Shown: positions 46,409 to 55,189, numbered from the stretch's first letter. The stretch is 64,000 bases of DNA from Enterocloster clostridioformis (GCF_020297485.1 NZ_JAIWZC010000001.1:496001-560000); one strand, 5' to 3'. Program-made: numbers and translations. The notes: generated by a model not told the origin, from the sequence alone.

Positions 46409-47587
46409 ATGAAAGAACTGGCACTTAAATACGGCTGTAACCCAAATCAGAAGCCTTCCAGAATATTCATGGAAGGGGACAGGGAGCTTCCCATCACAGT
46501 ACTGAGCGGCAGACCCGGCTATATCAATTTCATGGACGCGTTAAACGGCTGGCAGCTGGTAAAAGAGCTGAAGACAGCCACAGGACTTCCGGCAGCCGCC
46601 TCTTTCAAGCATGTATCCCCTGCCGGGGCAGCCGTGGGCCTGCCTCTTGACGATACGCTGAGGAAGATTTACTGGGTGGACGACATGGGCGAACTCTCAC
46701 CTCTGGCCAGCGCCTATGCAAGGGCAAGGGGAGCAGACCGCATGTCCTCCTTCGGGGACTTTATCTCTCTGTCCGATGTGTGCGACGCGGACACGGCCAG
46801 AATCATTAAGCGGGAGGTGTCTGACGGCGTTATCGCCCCGGGATATGAGCCGGAAGCCCTGGAAATCCTTAAGTCCAAGAAAAACGGTAACTACAATGTC
46901 ATCCAGATCGATCCGGATTATGAGCCGGAGGCCCTGGAGCGCAAGCAGGTATTCGGCATCACCTTTGAGCAGGGACATAACAACCTGGAGATCAACAGGG
47001 ACCTTCTGGAGGACATTGTCACTGAGAACAGGGATCTTCCGGATTCTGCCAAGATTGACCTGATGATTTCCCTCATCACCCTGAAATACACGCAGTCCAA
47101 CTCCGTATGCTATGTAAAAGGCGGACAGGCCATCGGCATCGGCGCGGGACAGCAGTCCAGGGTACACTGTACGCGCCTGGCAGGCAGCAAGGCGGACAAC
47201 TGGTATCTGCGCCAGGCTCCCCAGGTAATGAACCTTCCTTTTGTGGACAGCATCAAGAGGGCTGACAGGGACAATGCCATTGATGTCTATATGGGAGATG
47301 ATTACATGGATGTACTGGCTGACGGAAGATGGGAAAAGACCTTCAAGGTAAAGCCTCCTGTATTCACCGCTGAGGAAAAGAGGGCCTGGCTGGACACCAT
47401 GACAGACGTGGCCCTGGGCTCCGACGCCTTCTTCCCATTTGGTGACAATATTGACAGGGCCAGCAAGAGCGGCGTGAAATACGTGGCGCAGCCCGGAGGT
47501 TCTGTCCGCGACGACCAGGTCATCGAGACCTGCAACCAGTACGGAATGGTGATGGCATTTACGGGAATCCGTCTGTTCCACCACTAA
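46409..47587 (+). CDS. purH: AICAR formyltransferase (stand-alone)
   Basis: Formylates AICAR using 10-formyl-THF. The 392 residues correspond to the transformylase part of PurH only: LKYGCNPNQKPS at the start, AASFKHVSPAGAAVG with the catalytic Lys-His, KYTQSNSVCYVKGGQAIGIGAGQQSR and the C-terminal VAQPGGSVRDDQVI. The MGS-like cyclohydrolase domain is missing and is supplied by the preceding PurO-like gene. The operon is under a ZTP riboswitch and followed by a terminator at 47622. I use the purH symbol loosely. Confidence 0.92.
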   Translation: MKELALKYGCNPNQKPSRIFMEGDRELPITVLSGRPGYINFMDALNGWQLVKELKTATGLPAAASFKHVSPAGAAVGLPLDDTLRKIYWVDDMGELSPLASAYARARGADRMSSFGDFISLSDVCDADTARIIKREVSDGVIAPGYEPEALEILKSKKNGNYNVIQIDPDYEPEALERKQVFGITFEQGHNNLEINRDLLEDIVTENRDLPDSAKIDLMISLITLKYTQSNSVCYVKGGQAIGIGAGQQSRVHCTRLAGSKADNWYLRQAPQVMNLPFVDSIKRADRDNAIDVYMGDDYMDVLADGRWEKTFKVKPPVFTAEEKRAWLDTMTDVALGSDAFFPFGDNIDRASKSGVKYVAQPGGSVRDDQVIETCNQYGMVMAFTGIRLFHH

Positions 47588-47621
47588 TGGTTTTATGCAA
47601 AGTTTAATAAAGTAAACAGAC

Positions 47622-47668
47622 AGCGCCTGCGGCAAATTCCATAAAAGGGAATGCCATGGGCGCTTTTT
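47622..47668 (+). terminator. Intrinsic terminator after the purine operon
   Basis: AGCGCC pairs with GGGCGCT and GGCAAATTCC with GGGAATGCC, followed by six T. Confidence 0.82.
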
Positions 47669-47726
47669 TGCGCTGATTTGCAGCATTTTGTTAGTGTTTT
47701 GCTCCGCGTTCCCTCTGTATTTCCGG

Positions 47727-47755
47727 TTGCCCTAATGGCAGACCAAGGGTATAAT
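47727..47755 (+). promoter_or_regulatory. SigA-type promoter of the MATE gene
   Basis: -35 TTGCCC (47727-47732), a 17-base spacer and a perfect -10 TATAAT (47750-47755), 37 bases before the start codon. Confidence 0.72.
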
Positions 47756-47791
47756 GGTACATAAATTGTCATTGGGAGGAAAAAGGGTATC

Positions 47792-49129
47792 ATGATTACA
47801 GATTTAACGGTGGAGCATCCGAAAAAAACACTGTGGCGGTTTGCGCTGCCCATGTTCATAAGCGTCATGTTCCAGCAGTTTTACAATATTGCGGACAGCA
47901 GCATTGCGGGCCGGTTTGCAGGGGAGGACGCGCTGGCAGCCGTGGGGGCCTCCTATCCCATTACGGTGATATTTATGGCCTTTGCTGTGGGAAGCAACCT
48001 GGGAGCTTCCGTGGTGGTGTCCAGGCTCTTTGGGGCAAAGGACATAGGCAGGATGAAGACGGCTGTCCACACGGCATTCATTGCCTGCGGCGCCATGAGC
48101 CTGATTCTGACCGTTCTGGGATATGCCTTTTGCGGGGATATGATGCGGGTAATCCATACCCCGGACAACATATTCGCGGACGGAGAGCTGTACCTTAAGA
48201 TCTATGTGTACGGGCTGATATTCCTGTTCCTCTACAATGTATGTACAGGCATATTCACGGCCCTGGGGGATTCCAGAACGCCCCTTTATTTCCTTATCGG
48301 CTCATCCCTGGGAAATATAGCGCTGGATTACTGGTTCGTGGCCCGGCTGGGACTGGGGGTGGCCGGAGTGGCATGGGCTACCTTTATTGCCCAGGGGGGT
48401 TCCGCCATCCTGGCTCTGGGTACCCTGGCCAGGCGTCTGGGCGCCCTTAAGACCGACCGGAAGACAGTGCTGTTCAGCGCCGCGTTGCTGGGGCAGATAG
48501 CAGCCATCGCAGTGCCCGGCATTATGCAGCAGAGCGTATTGTCTGTGGGAAATATGTTTGTCCAGGAAATCGTGAACCGGTATGGATCCGCTGTCATTGC
48601 GGGTTATTCCGGCGCCATCAAACTCAATACCTTTGCCATCAATGCATTCATGTCCCTGGGAGGCTGTCTGTCCAGTTATACGGCCCAGAATCTGGGAGCG
48701 GGAAAGAAAGAGCGGATTCCCCTGGGCTTTAAGACAGGTGTCAGACTGTCCTTTTATGCCGCGGTTCCGTTTTTCCTGCTGTATTTTGTGTTCAGCCGCC
48801 AGATGATGGGACTGTTCCTGGGGGCGGGAAGCACCCGGGCCATACAGTCCGGCATGGAGTTCCTGCGCATTGTAAGCCCCATGTATTTCATGATTTCCAT
48901 TAAGCTCATGACAGACGGCATCATCCGGGGCTCCGGTGCCATGACCTATTTCGTGATGGCCACTGTGCCGGATTTAATTCTCCGGATTATCGTGGCCAAT
49001 ATCCTTACGCGGCATTTCGCAAGCACGGGTATCTGGATGGCCTGGCCCTTTGGATGGATTGCGGCTGCCCTGCTGACTATGATATTTTACAGGAGGATTG
49101 TCACGGGGAAATATCGTATACGTATCTGA
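47792..49129 (+). CDS. MATE-family efflux transporter
   Basis: Integral membrane exporter of the MATE family, coupled to H+ or Na+. The 445 residues have about twelve helices arranged as two halves. LWRFALPMFISVMFQQFYNIADSSIAGRF and GEDALAAVGASYPI are the classic opening, and IMQQSVLSVGNMFVQ starts the second half. TGGGAGGAAA precedes the ATG at 47792. It has its own promoter. Substrates of such carriers are drugs or metabolites and cannot be told from sequence. Confidence 0.93.
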   Translation: MITDLTVEHPKKTLWRFALPMFISVMFQQFYNIADSSIAGRFAGEDALAAVGASYPITVIFMAFAVGSNLGASVVVSRLFGAKDIGRMKTAVHTAFIACGAMSLILTVLGYAFCGDMMRVIHTPDNIFADGELYLKIYVYGLIFLFLYNVCTGIFTALGDSRTPLYFLIGSSLGNIALDYWFVARLGLGVAGVAWATFIAQGGSAILALGTLARRLGALKTDRKTVLFSAALLGQIAAIAVPGIMQQSVLSVGNMFVQEIVNRYGSAVIAGYSGAIKLNTFAINAFMSLGGCLSSYTAQNLGAGKKERIPLGFKTGVRLSFYAAVPFFLLYFVFSRQMMGLFLGAGSTRAIQSGMEFLRIVSPMYFMISIKLMTDGIIRGSGAMTYFVMATVPDLILRIIVANILTRHFASTGIWMAWPFGWIAAALLTMIFYRRIVTGKYRIRI

Positions 49130-49149
49130 TGGGGAAAAGTTGCGGTTAG

Positions 49150-49308
49150 AACCATTCAGCAGAGACAGTGGTTCATTGGCTGTATTACCACAAGGATTCC
49201 TATTATGTACTTTATGTTTCCCTGATAGAAGGCGCCCGCATTACACAGGTCCAGACCCATATCATCGTGCCCGGGGTCAAATATATCATGAATGGACAGG
49301 AAGGATAA
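49150..49308 (+). pseudogene. Open reading remnant between the MATE and LtaS-like genes
   Basis: A 52-codon open stretch without a start codon ends LIEGARITQVQTHIIVPGVKYI... at a TAA (49306). Its hydrophobic pattern is protein-like, and an in-frame TAG precedes it at 49147. I do not recognise it. It may be the tail of a lost gene; chance is not excluded. The rest of 49130-49409 shows nothing else. Confidence 0.25.
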
Positions 49309-49409
49309 AAGCGGCCTGGACAGTGATGGGATCTGCGCCCCCTGGCTGAGATGTGGGCATGGAACATGTGAAGGTTTTGCGAAATGTCTTTCATGGAAGT
49401 ATTTGACTC

Positions 49410-49438
49410 TTGAATCATCAAATCCTTTATGCTAGGAT
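49410..49438 (+). promoter_or_regulatory. Promoter of the LTA-synthase-like gene
   Basis: -35 TTGAAT (49410-49415), a 17-base spacer and -10 TAGGAT (49433-49438), 45 bases upstream of the start codon. Confidence 0.55.
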
Positions 49439-49482
49439 AAGTTTATTAAAAATTATTAACAAAGCTCTAACAAAAGGCGGCA

Positions 49483-51423
49483 ATGGTGACAAAAGAAAAT
49501 AAGATAAAGATTATAAAATATATATGGTATATAGTGGGAACCGTGAGTCTGCTAATGGCCCCAGTGGTGTCATACTTTATGTTTGAGTATGTCACGGGGA
49601 ACCTGGACACGGTTCCTTATTATATGGCGGTCCTGAACATAGGCTGGATTTATGTGCTGTATCTGGCTTTGTTTGCCGTCACGGGGAGGACCAGAATCGC
49701 CGTGCCCGCTGTCTCCTGCGTCCTCTATGTCATTTCCCTGGCTGAGACCTTTGTGGTGGCCTTCCGGAGCCGCCCCATTATGCTGTGGGATGTGATGGCA
49801 TTCAGGACAGCCATGACCGTGTCCGGCAACTATGAATTTTTTATCACCCGCCAGATGAAGACAGCCTTTGTCCTGCTGTTGCTTATGAACGTATTCCTGT
49901 GGTTCACACCGCGCCGGGTCAGAGGCTGGAAGCTCCGCCTTGCGGTGGGAGGCGGCATCGCTGCGTCCATAGCGGGTTACGGGGCCTGGTTCTTCGCCGT
50001 TCTGGTCCCTTCCTGGGGGCTTGGCATCAACATGTGGGCCATCAACGGGACATACCAGGAATACGGTTATGTGCTGTCCACCGCGGTCTCCCTGCAGTAT
50101 GTGGTAAAGAAGCCGCCTCAGGGGTACAGTAACGCCAGGCTTAAGGAGATATATAACCGCCTGGAGGAGAGTATATATGCGGAAGCGGGAAATGGTCAGG
50201 CTTATCCGGTAAAAAGCCAGGCCTATCCGGAGAGCCCGGAGAATCCGGAGAATCCGGAGAACCGGCCGGAGGAGGGGCAGCCTGTAACGCCGGTCAATCT
50301 AATATGCATTATGAACGAGAGCCTGGCAGAGCTTAAGACGGCAGGCGATTTTACCACCAATACAGAATATTTCCCCTTTATGGACAGCCTTGAGGAAAAC
50401 ACGGTCAGGGGCAGCCTTTGTGTGCCCGTGTTCGGTTCCATGACGAGCAACACAGAGTTTGAGTTTCTTACCGGGGACTCCATGGCCCTGCTGCCTGCCA
50501 ATTCCATTGCCTACCAGTTCAATGTAAAACCAGATACCTATTCCATGGTCAGTACCCTGAAGGACCAGGGATATTACAGCGTGGCAATGCACCCTTATCC
50601 CGGAGAAAACTGGAACCGGGTGGAATGCTATCAGAATATGGGATTTGATGCGTTCCTGGACCAGGAATTTTACGAGGGCAGCGAGGAACTTCGCAACTAT
50701 GTAAGCGATGAGGCGGATTACCAGAAGCTGATCCAGGTGGTGGAAGCCAAGGAAAATCCTGAGGATAAGCTGTTTATCTTCAATGTAACCATGCAGAACC
50801 ACGGCGGATATGAGGGGACCTATGACAATTTTGAACAGGAGGTGTGGCTTACCGGAGAGTACGAGGGAAAATATCCAAAGACGGACCAGTACCTGTCCCT
50901 TATGAAGCGGTCGGACCAGGCATTCCAGTATCTGGTGGAGTATTTCAGCCGGATAGACGAGCCTACCATGATTGTCATGTTCGGGGATCACCAGCCCAGC
51001 GTGGAGGATGAATTTTACGATGACATAGCCGGCATGCCTAGTTCTGAGATCACGGTGCAGGAACATCTCATGTGGTACGAGACCCCATTTATTATATGGA
51101 CCAACTACAGCATGCCCTCCGAGGATATGGGGCGTCTCGGGGCTGTTTACCTGTCCTCAGAGGTCCTGTGGAGGGCCAATCTTGAAATGACGCCCTATAA
51201 CCGGTTCCTGCTTGCCATGAAGGAGGACCTTCCGGTGGTCCATTTCCTGGGCTGTTATGACAGGGAGGGAACCTACTATTACTGGGCCAAGGCAGAGTCG
51301 GAGCGTTGCCCCTATCAGGACACGGTACTGGATTATGAGGCCCTTGTGTACAACCACAGCCTGGACCGGAAGAAGTTTAAGGAGTTGTTCGTCATAGATT
51401 CGGAAAATAGTATAAGCCAATAA
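49483..51423 (+). CDS. LTA-synthase-family phosphoglycerol transferase
   Basis: Membrane enzyme with an outside sulfatase-fold domain that transfers phosphoglycerol (or a similar group) to lipid or glycan acceptors at the cell surface. In its 646 residues, five N-terminal helices (to about residue 180) are followed by a linker containing a repeated PENPEN stretch (about 250-265) and then the catalytic domain. LICIMNESLAEL has the first metal site, SNTEFEFLTGDS carries the Thr nucleophile, and MQNHGGYEG and MFGDHQPSVEDEF complete the metal site. The family call is good. Whether it makes lipoteichoic acid or modifies another surface polymer is open. Confidence 0.85.
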   Translation: MVTKENKIKIIKYIWYIVGTVSLLMAPVVSYFMFEYVTGNLDTVPYYMAVLNIGWIYVLYLALFAVTGRTRIAVPAVSCVLYVISLAETFVVAFRSRPIMLWDVMAFRTAMTVSGNYEFFITRQMKTAFVLLLLMNVFLWFTPRRVRGWKLRLAVGGGIAASIAGYGAWFFAVLVPSWGLGINMWAINGTYQEYGYVLSTAVSLQYVVKKPPQGYSNARLKEIYNRLEESIYAEAGNGQAYPVKSQAYPESPENPENPENRPEEGQPVTPVNLICIMNESLAELKTAGDFTTNTEYFPFMDSLEENTVRGSLCVPVFGSMTSNTEFEFLTGDSMALLPANSIAYQFNVKPDTYSMVSTLKDQGYYSVAMHPYPGENWNRVECYQNMGFDAFLDQEFYEGSEELRNYVSDEADYQKLIQVVEAKENPEDKLFIFNVTMQNHGGYEGTYDNFEQEVWLTGEYEGKYPKTDQYLSLMKRSDQAFQYLVEYFSRIDEPTMIVMFGDHQPSVEDEFYDDIAGMPSSEITVQEHLMWYETPFIIWTNYSMPSEDMGRLGAVYLSSEVLWRANLEMTPYNRFLLAMKEDLPVVHFLGCYDREGTYYYWAKAESERCPYQDTVLDYEALVYNHSLDRKKFKELFVIDSENSISQ

Positions 51424-51436
51424 AAACTTGTAAAAG

Positions 51437-51465
51437 CACTTGGCAAGCTGCCCCCGCATAGAATA
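51437..51465 (+). promoter_or_regulatory. Possible SigE/SigK-type promoter of sigK
   Basis: CATAGAATA (51457-51465) fits the sporulation -10 form CATANNNTA, with CAC (51437-51439) 17 bases upstream as the short -35. It lies 28 bases before the TTG start. Autoregulation by SigK or activation by SigE would fit, but the motif is short. Confidence 0.45.
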
Positions 51466-51493
51466 AGATTAAGAATATGCAGGGTGGCTTTCT

Positions 51494-52123
51494 TTGAAGA
51501 CTTTTCCGAAACCATTATCAGCAGGAGAGGAAAAAGAGTATCTGGAACGCTGCAAAGAGGGCGACCAGTCTGCCAGAGATATGCTGATTGAGCATAATAT
51601 GCGTCTGGTAGCCCATGTGGTAAAAAAGTATCAGGGCTCTGATTACGACATGGAGGACCTGCTGTCCGTGGGAACCATAGGCCTTATTAAGGCAGTGAAT
51701 ACATTTAACGCAGATAAAGGCTCACGACTGGCCACCTATGCAGCCAGATGCGTGGAAAATGAGATACTGATGCTTCTGCGGGCAAGCAGGAAGTATTCCA
51801 AGGAAGTGTCCCTTTTTGAGCCCATCGGAATAGACAAGGACGGGGAGACTGTCAGTCTGGTGGATGTGATAGAGATGGACAATAAAGAGACGCTGGATAC
51901 CATGATTTTCAAACAGGATGTAAAGGAGCTTTATGAGGCCTTTGAGTCCTGTCTGACAGAGACAGAGAAGACGGTTCTGGGGATGCGCTACGGGCTGTAC
52001 CGTGGGAAGGAGCATACCCAGCGGGAGATTGCCGGCAAGCTGGGCATCTCCCGTTCTTATGTGAGCCGGATTGAGAAAAAGGCAATTGAGAAGATACGGA
52101 CAGAGTTTGCAAAACACGGTTAA
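51494..52123 (+). CDS. sigK: Sporulation sigma factor SigK, without pro-sequence
   Basis: Late mother-cell sigma factor for spore coat and cortex genes. The 209 residues show region 2 (LIEHNMRLVAHVVKKYQG, DLLSVGTIGLIKAV, KGSRLATYAARCVENEILM) and region 4 (TQREIAGKLGISRSYVSRIEKKAIEKI). The start codon is TTG behind GCAGGGTGG. An in-frame TAA at 51470 limits any extension to 7 residues, so the 20-residue pro-sequence of B. subtilis pro-SigK is absent. The coding region is continuous, not split by a skin element. It should thus be active as made, with control at transcription. Confidence 0.9.
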   Translation: MKTFPKPLSAGEEKEYLERCKEGDQSARDMLIEHNMRLVAHVVKKYQGSDYDMEDLLSVGTIGLIKAVNTFNADKGSRLATYAARCVENEILMLLRASRKYSKEVSLFEPIGIDKDGETVSLVDVIEMDNKETLDTMIFKQDVKELYEAFESCLTETEKTVLGMRYGLYRGKEHTQREIAGKLGISRSYVSRIEKKAIEKIRTEFAKHG

Positions 52124-52169
52124 GGGGTGCCATTCAAAAAATATTGTAAAAAGATAGAAGAATTGTGCA

Positions 52170-52198
52170 TTGTTTTATTGCAGCTTTCCCTTTATACT
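52170..52198 (+). promoter_or_regulatory. Promoter upstream of galE
   Basis: -35 TTGTTT (52170-52175), a 17-base spacer and -10 TATACT (52193-52198). The expected start is only a few bases before the hairpin at 52208. Confidence 0.6.
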
Positions 52199-52207
52199 AG
52201 TTATAAC

Positions 52208-52247
52208 AGGCGGAACAGTCAGACAGCTTAACCTGTTCCGCCTTTTT
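52208..52247 (+). terminator. Terminator hairpin between sigK and galE
   Basis: AGGCGGAACAG pairs with CTGTTCCGCCT around a 14-base loop, followed by TTTTT. It can terminate sigK transcripts. Since a good promoter ends just upstream, it would also form at the very 5' end of a galE message and could act as an attenuator. Confidence 0.82.
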
Positions 52248-52280
52248 GCAGCAATCAATTGTTCGTAAGGAGGAGATATC

Positions 52281-53297
52281 ATGGCTATTTTAGTGACTGG
52301 TGGCGCCGGCTATATCGGAAGCCATACCTGTGTGGAACTGCTGACAGCGGGTTATGATGTGGTTGTAGTAGACAACCTTTATAACTCCAGCGAGAAGGCA
52401 CTGGAGAGAGTAGAGAAGATAACAGGCAGGAAGGTAAAGTTCTACGAGACAGACCTTCTGGACCAGCCGGCCCTTAAAGAAGTGTTTGACAAGGAGGAAA
52501 TTGATTCGGTCATCCATTTTGCAGGTCTTAAGGCAGTGGGGGAATCCGTGCGCAAGCCTCTGGAGTATTATCACAATAATATCACGGGCACCCTGATTCT
52601 CTGCGGTGAGATGCGCAGCCATGGGGTCAAAAATATTGTATTCAGTTCTTCCGCTACCGTGTACGGAGATCCGGCAGAAATTCCCATCACTGAGAACTGC
52701 CCCAAGGGAGAGATTACCAATCCTTACGGACGGACCAAGGGCATGCTGGAGCAGATTCTGACGGATTTACATACGGCGGATCCGGAGTGGAACGTGGTGC
52801 TGCTGCGCTATTTCAATCCCATCGGCGCCCATGAGAGCGGACTGATTGGAGAGGATCCCAAGGGAATCCCCAACAACCTGGTACCCTATATTGCCCAGGT
52901 GGCAGTGGGAAAACTGGACCATCTGAATGTATTTGGCGATGATTATGACACGCCGGACGGTACCGGGGTCAGGGATTACATCCATGTGGTGGACCTGGCA
53001 AAGGGCCATGTAAAGGCAGTGCAGAAGCTGCAGGATAAAGAGGGCGTCAGCATCTATAACCTGGGAACCGGCGTGGGCTACAGCGTGCTGGATGTGCTCC
53101 ATGCATATGAGAAGGCCTGCGGCAGGACGCTGAAATACGAGATTCAGCCCCGCCGTGAAGGCGATGTGGCTACCTGCTATTCCGATTCAGCCAAGGCAAA
53201 GCGTGAGCTGGGCTGGGTGGCTGAGAAGGGAATCGAGGAGATGTGCGCTGATTCCTGGAAATGGCAGTCCATGAATCCCAACGGGTACAGGGATTAA
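52281..53297 (+). CDS. galE: UDP-glucose 4-epimerase
   Basis: NAD-dependent epimerase that interconverts UDP-glucose and UDP-galactose. The 338 residues show the Rossmann [16 protein letters not shown], the catalytic [11 protein letters not shown] with Ser/Thr, and the YGRTKGM Tyr-Lys pair. [12 protein letters not shown] and NYAIDY-like [14 protein letters not shown] complete the family pattern. AAGGAGGAGA precedes the ATG at 52281. It supplies UDP-galactose for surface polymers and lets galactose released by the beta-galactosidase enter metabolism; the genes are not linked in one operon. Confidence 0.96.
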   Translation: MAILVTGGAGYIGSHTCVELLTAGYDVVVVDNLYNSSEKALERVEKITGRKVKFYETDLLDQPALKEVFDKEEIDSVIHFAGLKAVGESVRKPLEYYHNNITGTLILCGEMRSHGVKNIVFSSSATVYGDPAEIPITENCPKGEITNPYGRTKGMLEQILTDLHTADPEWNVVLLRYFNPIGAHESGLIGEDPKGIPNNLVPYIAQVAVGKLDHLNVFGDDYDTPDGTGVRDYIHVVDLAKGHVKAVQKLQDKEGVSIYNLGTGVGYSVLDVLHAYEKACGRTLKYEIQPRREGDVATCYSDSAKAKRELGWVAEKGIEEMCADSWKWQSMNPNGYRD

Positions 53298-53350
53298 AGA
53301 TAAATCTAAATTCCGGACAGAATGATGTTTCATTGATTTTTCCGATAATT

Positions 53351-53412
53351 GAGAGGCCTGCGGCCGGATTCGCGTCATATGATATGGCGGGGATAGGCGC
53401 AGGCCTCTTTGT
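53351..53412 (+). terminator. Terminator after galE
   Basis: GAGGCCTGCG pairs with CGCAGGCCTC, with a long GC-rich structured loop of about 38 bases, followed by TTTG. The stretch from 53413 to 53530 shows nothing further. Confidence 0.72.
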
Positions 53413-53537
53413 AATTGGGTTTCATCCATAGGGATGTCTGAAAATAATTGTTTGCGAATACTGGACTTAAAATAACAGCCTGAAAATAGTTGAATCATTG
53501 ATAATAGCATCCCTAAAAATTTGCTGGCGAGCAAAAA

Positions 53538-53549
53538 GAACAAATGTTC
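53538..53549 (+). promoter_or_regulatory. LexA (SOS) box
   Basis: GAAC-AAAT-GTTC matches the Gram-positive LexA/DinR half-site pattern GAAC-N4-GTTC. It lies at the centre of a perfect 24-bp palindrome (53532-53555) whose outer arms are CAAAAAGAAC and GTTCTTTTTG. It sits 9 bases before the -35 of the radical SAM gene promoter. Confidence 0.8.
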
Positions 53550-53558
53550 TTTTTGCAA

Positions 53559-53587
53559 TTGCATTTGCCTGAATTCTGTGCTATACT
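53559..53587 (+). promoter_or_regulatory. Promoter of the radical SAM / DUF4130 operon
   Basis: -35 TTGCAT (53559-53564), a 17-base spacer and -10 TATACT (53582-53587), 34 bases upstream of the start codon and directly after the LexA box. Confidence 0.7.
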
Positions 53588-53621
53588 ATCAGGACAAACA
53601 TACGTTCCGGATGGTGATATC

Positions 53622-55169
53622 ATGTTGATACAGGAGAATTTAAGCGTACAGGAAAAGTTAAAGATACTTACGGATGCAGCCAAGTATGACGTGGCCTGCA
53701 CATCCAGCGGGGTAAGGAGAAAGGGAAAGGCAGGCAGTATAGGAAACACATCGGAAGCCGGAATCTGCCACAGTTTTTCAGCGGACGGCAGATGTATTTC
53801 CCTTCTCAAGATTCTGTTTACCAACCAGTGTATCTACGATTGCAAATATTGCGTGAACCGCTGTTCCAATGATGTGGTGAGGACTGCCTTTACGCCGGAT
53901 GAGGTGTGTAAGCTCACCATTGAATTTTACCGCAGGAATTACATCGAGGGGCTGTTTCTGAGCTCGGGTATTTTGTATAACGCCAATCATACCATGGAGC
54001 TGATTTACGAGACCCTGCATAAACTCAGGAACCAGTGGCATTTTAACGGATACATCCATGTGAAGACCATACCGGGGGCTGCCCCTGAGCTGGTGGAGCG
54101 GATGGGTTTTTTAGCTGACCGCATGAGCATCAATCTGGAGCTTCCCACGGCCGAGGGACTTAAGAATCTGGCTCCCGGGAAGACCAGAGATAAGATATTA
54201 AAGCCCATGCGTCAGGTACAGCAGGGCATTGCGGTGTCCAGCCATCTTCTGGGATATGACAGGGAATTTAAGAAGACCTATGCCGCGGAGCGGGCTGGTT
54301 TTGCAGGCGGTGCTGCCCTGATTCGTCCGGAGCTGGCACAGCCAGACGCTCTTTTGCTGGGAAACCATGGTTTATCCGGCAGCGGTCAGGATGGTCCGGG
54401 TGATGGACAGAAGTCCATGGAGAGGGCCGGGAGAGAAAGAAGGCACCTTTCCGACTCCCGGTATGCCAGGACGCCCTTTGTGCCTGCGGGCCAAAGTACC
54501 CAGATGATTGTGGGGGCCACACCGGAGAACGATTACCAGATGATGGCTGTCACACAGGCCTTGTATGAGAATTACGGCCTTAAGAGGGTCTTTTATTCTG
54601 CCTATGTGCCGGTCAACGACGACAGCTGTCTGCCTTCCGTGACAGCCAGACCTCCTCTGTTAAGGGAACACAGGTTATATCAGGCGGACTGGCTGCTCCG
54701 GTTCTATGGATTTAAGGCTGAGGAGCTGCTGTCGGAGGAACAGCCGAATTTCAATGTATTCCTGGACCCCAAGTGCGACTGGGCCCTGCGCCACCTGGAG
54801 CTGTTCCCGGTGGAAATCAACAGGGCTTCCTACGGGGAACTTCTCAGGGTCCCCGGCATGGGGGTAAAGTCGGCCCAGAGAATTGTGAATGCCAGAAAGC
54901 AGGGCAAACTCCTGTTCGAGGACTTAAAGAAGATGGGGGTGGTCCTGAAGCGGGCCAGATATTTCATCACCTGCAAAGGACGCATGATGGAAGGCACCAG
55001 GCTGGACCAGGATTATATTACATCCTGTCTTGTGGGAGATGAGAGGCGCAAAGCCTGGGATATTGAGAACAGAGACAGCTTCCGCCAGCTCACTCTCTTT
55101 GATGACATGCATCTGGAGATGCCGGTGACAAGCGAAGACCATTATGCTTCTGTGACAGGAAGCCTGTAA
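53622..55169 (+). CDS. Radical SAM protein, putative DNA modification/repair
   Basis: Iron-sulfur enzyme of the radical SAM family that is genomically linked with DUF4130/uracil-DNA-glycosylase-like proteins (TIGR03916 type). The ATG at 53622 gives 515 residues; a longer frame from 53544 would run through the promoter. The cluster motif CIYDCKYC (CxxxCxxC) lies near residue 66, followed by GLFLSSGI and YIHVKTIPGA. A Gly/Arg/Gln-rich insertion of about 60 residues (about bases 54290-54465) precedes FVPAGQSTQMIVGA. The C-terminus has a helix-hairpin-helix DNA-binding unit (LLRVPGMGVKSAQRIVNARK). The SOS box and the DUF4130 partner 20 bases downstream support a role in DNA repair. The reaction is unknown. 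Confidence 0.87.
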   Translation: MLIQENLSVQEKLKILTDAAKYDVACTSSGVRRKGKAGSIGNTSEAGICHSFSADGRCISLLKILFTNQCIYDCKYCVNRCSNDVVRTAFTPDEVCKLTIEFYRRNYIEGLFLSSGILYNANHTMELIYETLHKLRNQWHFNGYIHVKTIPGAAPELVERMGFLADRMSINLELPTAEGLKNLAPGKTRDKILKPMRQVQQGIAVSSHLLGYDREFKKTYAAERAGFAGGAALIRPELAQPDALLLGNHGLSGSGQDGPGDGQKSMERAGRERRHLSDSRYARTPFVPAGQSTQMIVGATPENDYQMMAVTQALYENYGLKRVFYSAYVPVNDDSCLPSVTARPPLLREHRLYQADWLLRFYGFKAEELLSEEQPNFNVFLDPKCDWALRHLELFPVEINRASYGELLRVPGMGVKSAQRIVNARKQGKLLFEDLKKMGVVLKRARYFITCKGRMMEGTRLDQDYITSCLVGDERRKAWDIENRDSFRQLTLFDDMHLEMPVTSEDHYASVTGSL

Positions 55170-55189
55170 GGATTGAGGAGGTGGACGAT

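Noticed and set aside
46697-47686. 329-codon minus-strand frame across the AICAR formyltransferase gene
   Set aside because: Antisense shadow; the sense gene has conserved motifs and a ribosome site, and this frame runs through the purine operon's terminator.
51494-52123. Interruption of sigK by a skin-type prophage element
   Set aside because: The coding sequence is continuous from region 2 to region 4, with no recombination joint or recombinase gene.
53351-53412. Riboswitch or small RNA after galE
   Set aside because: The structure is explained by a long-loop terminator, and no known aptamer blocks are visible.
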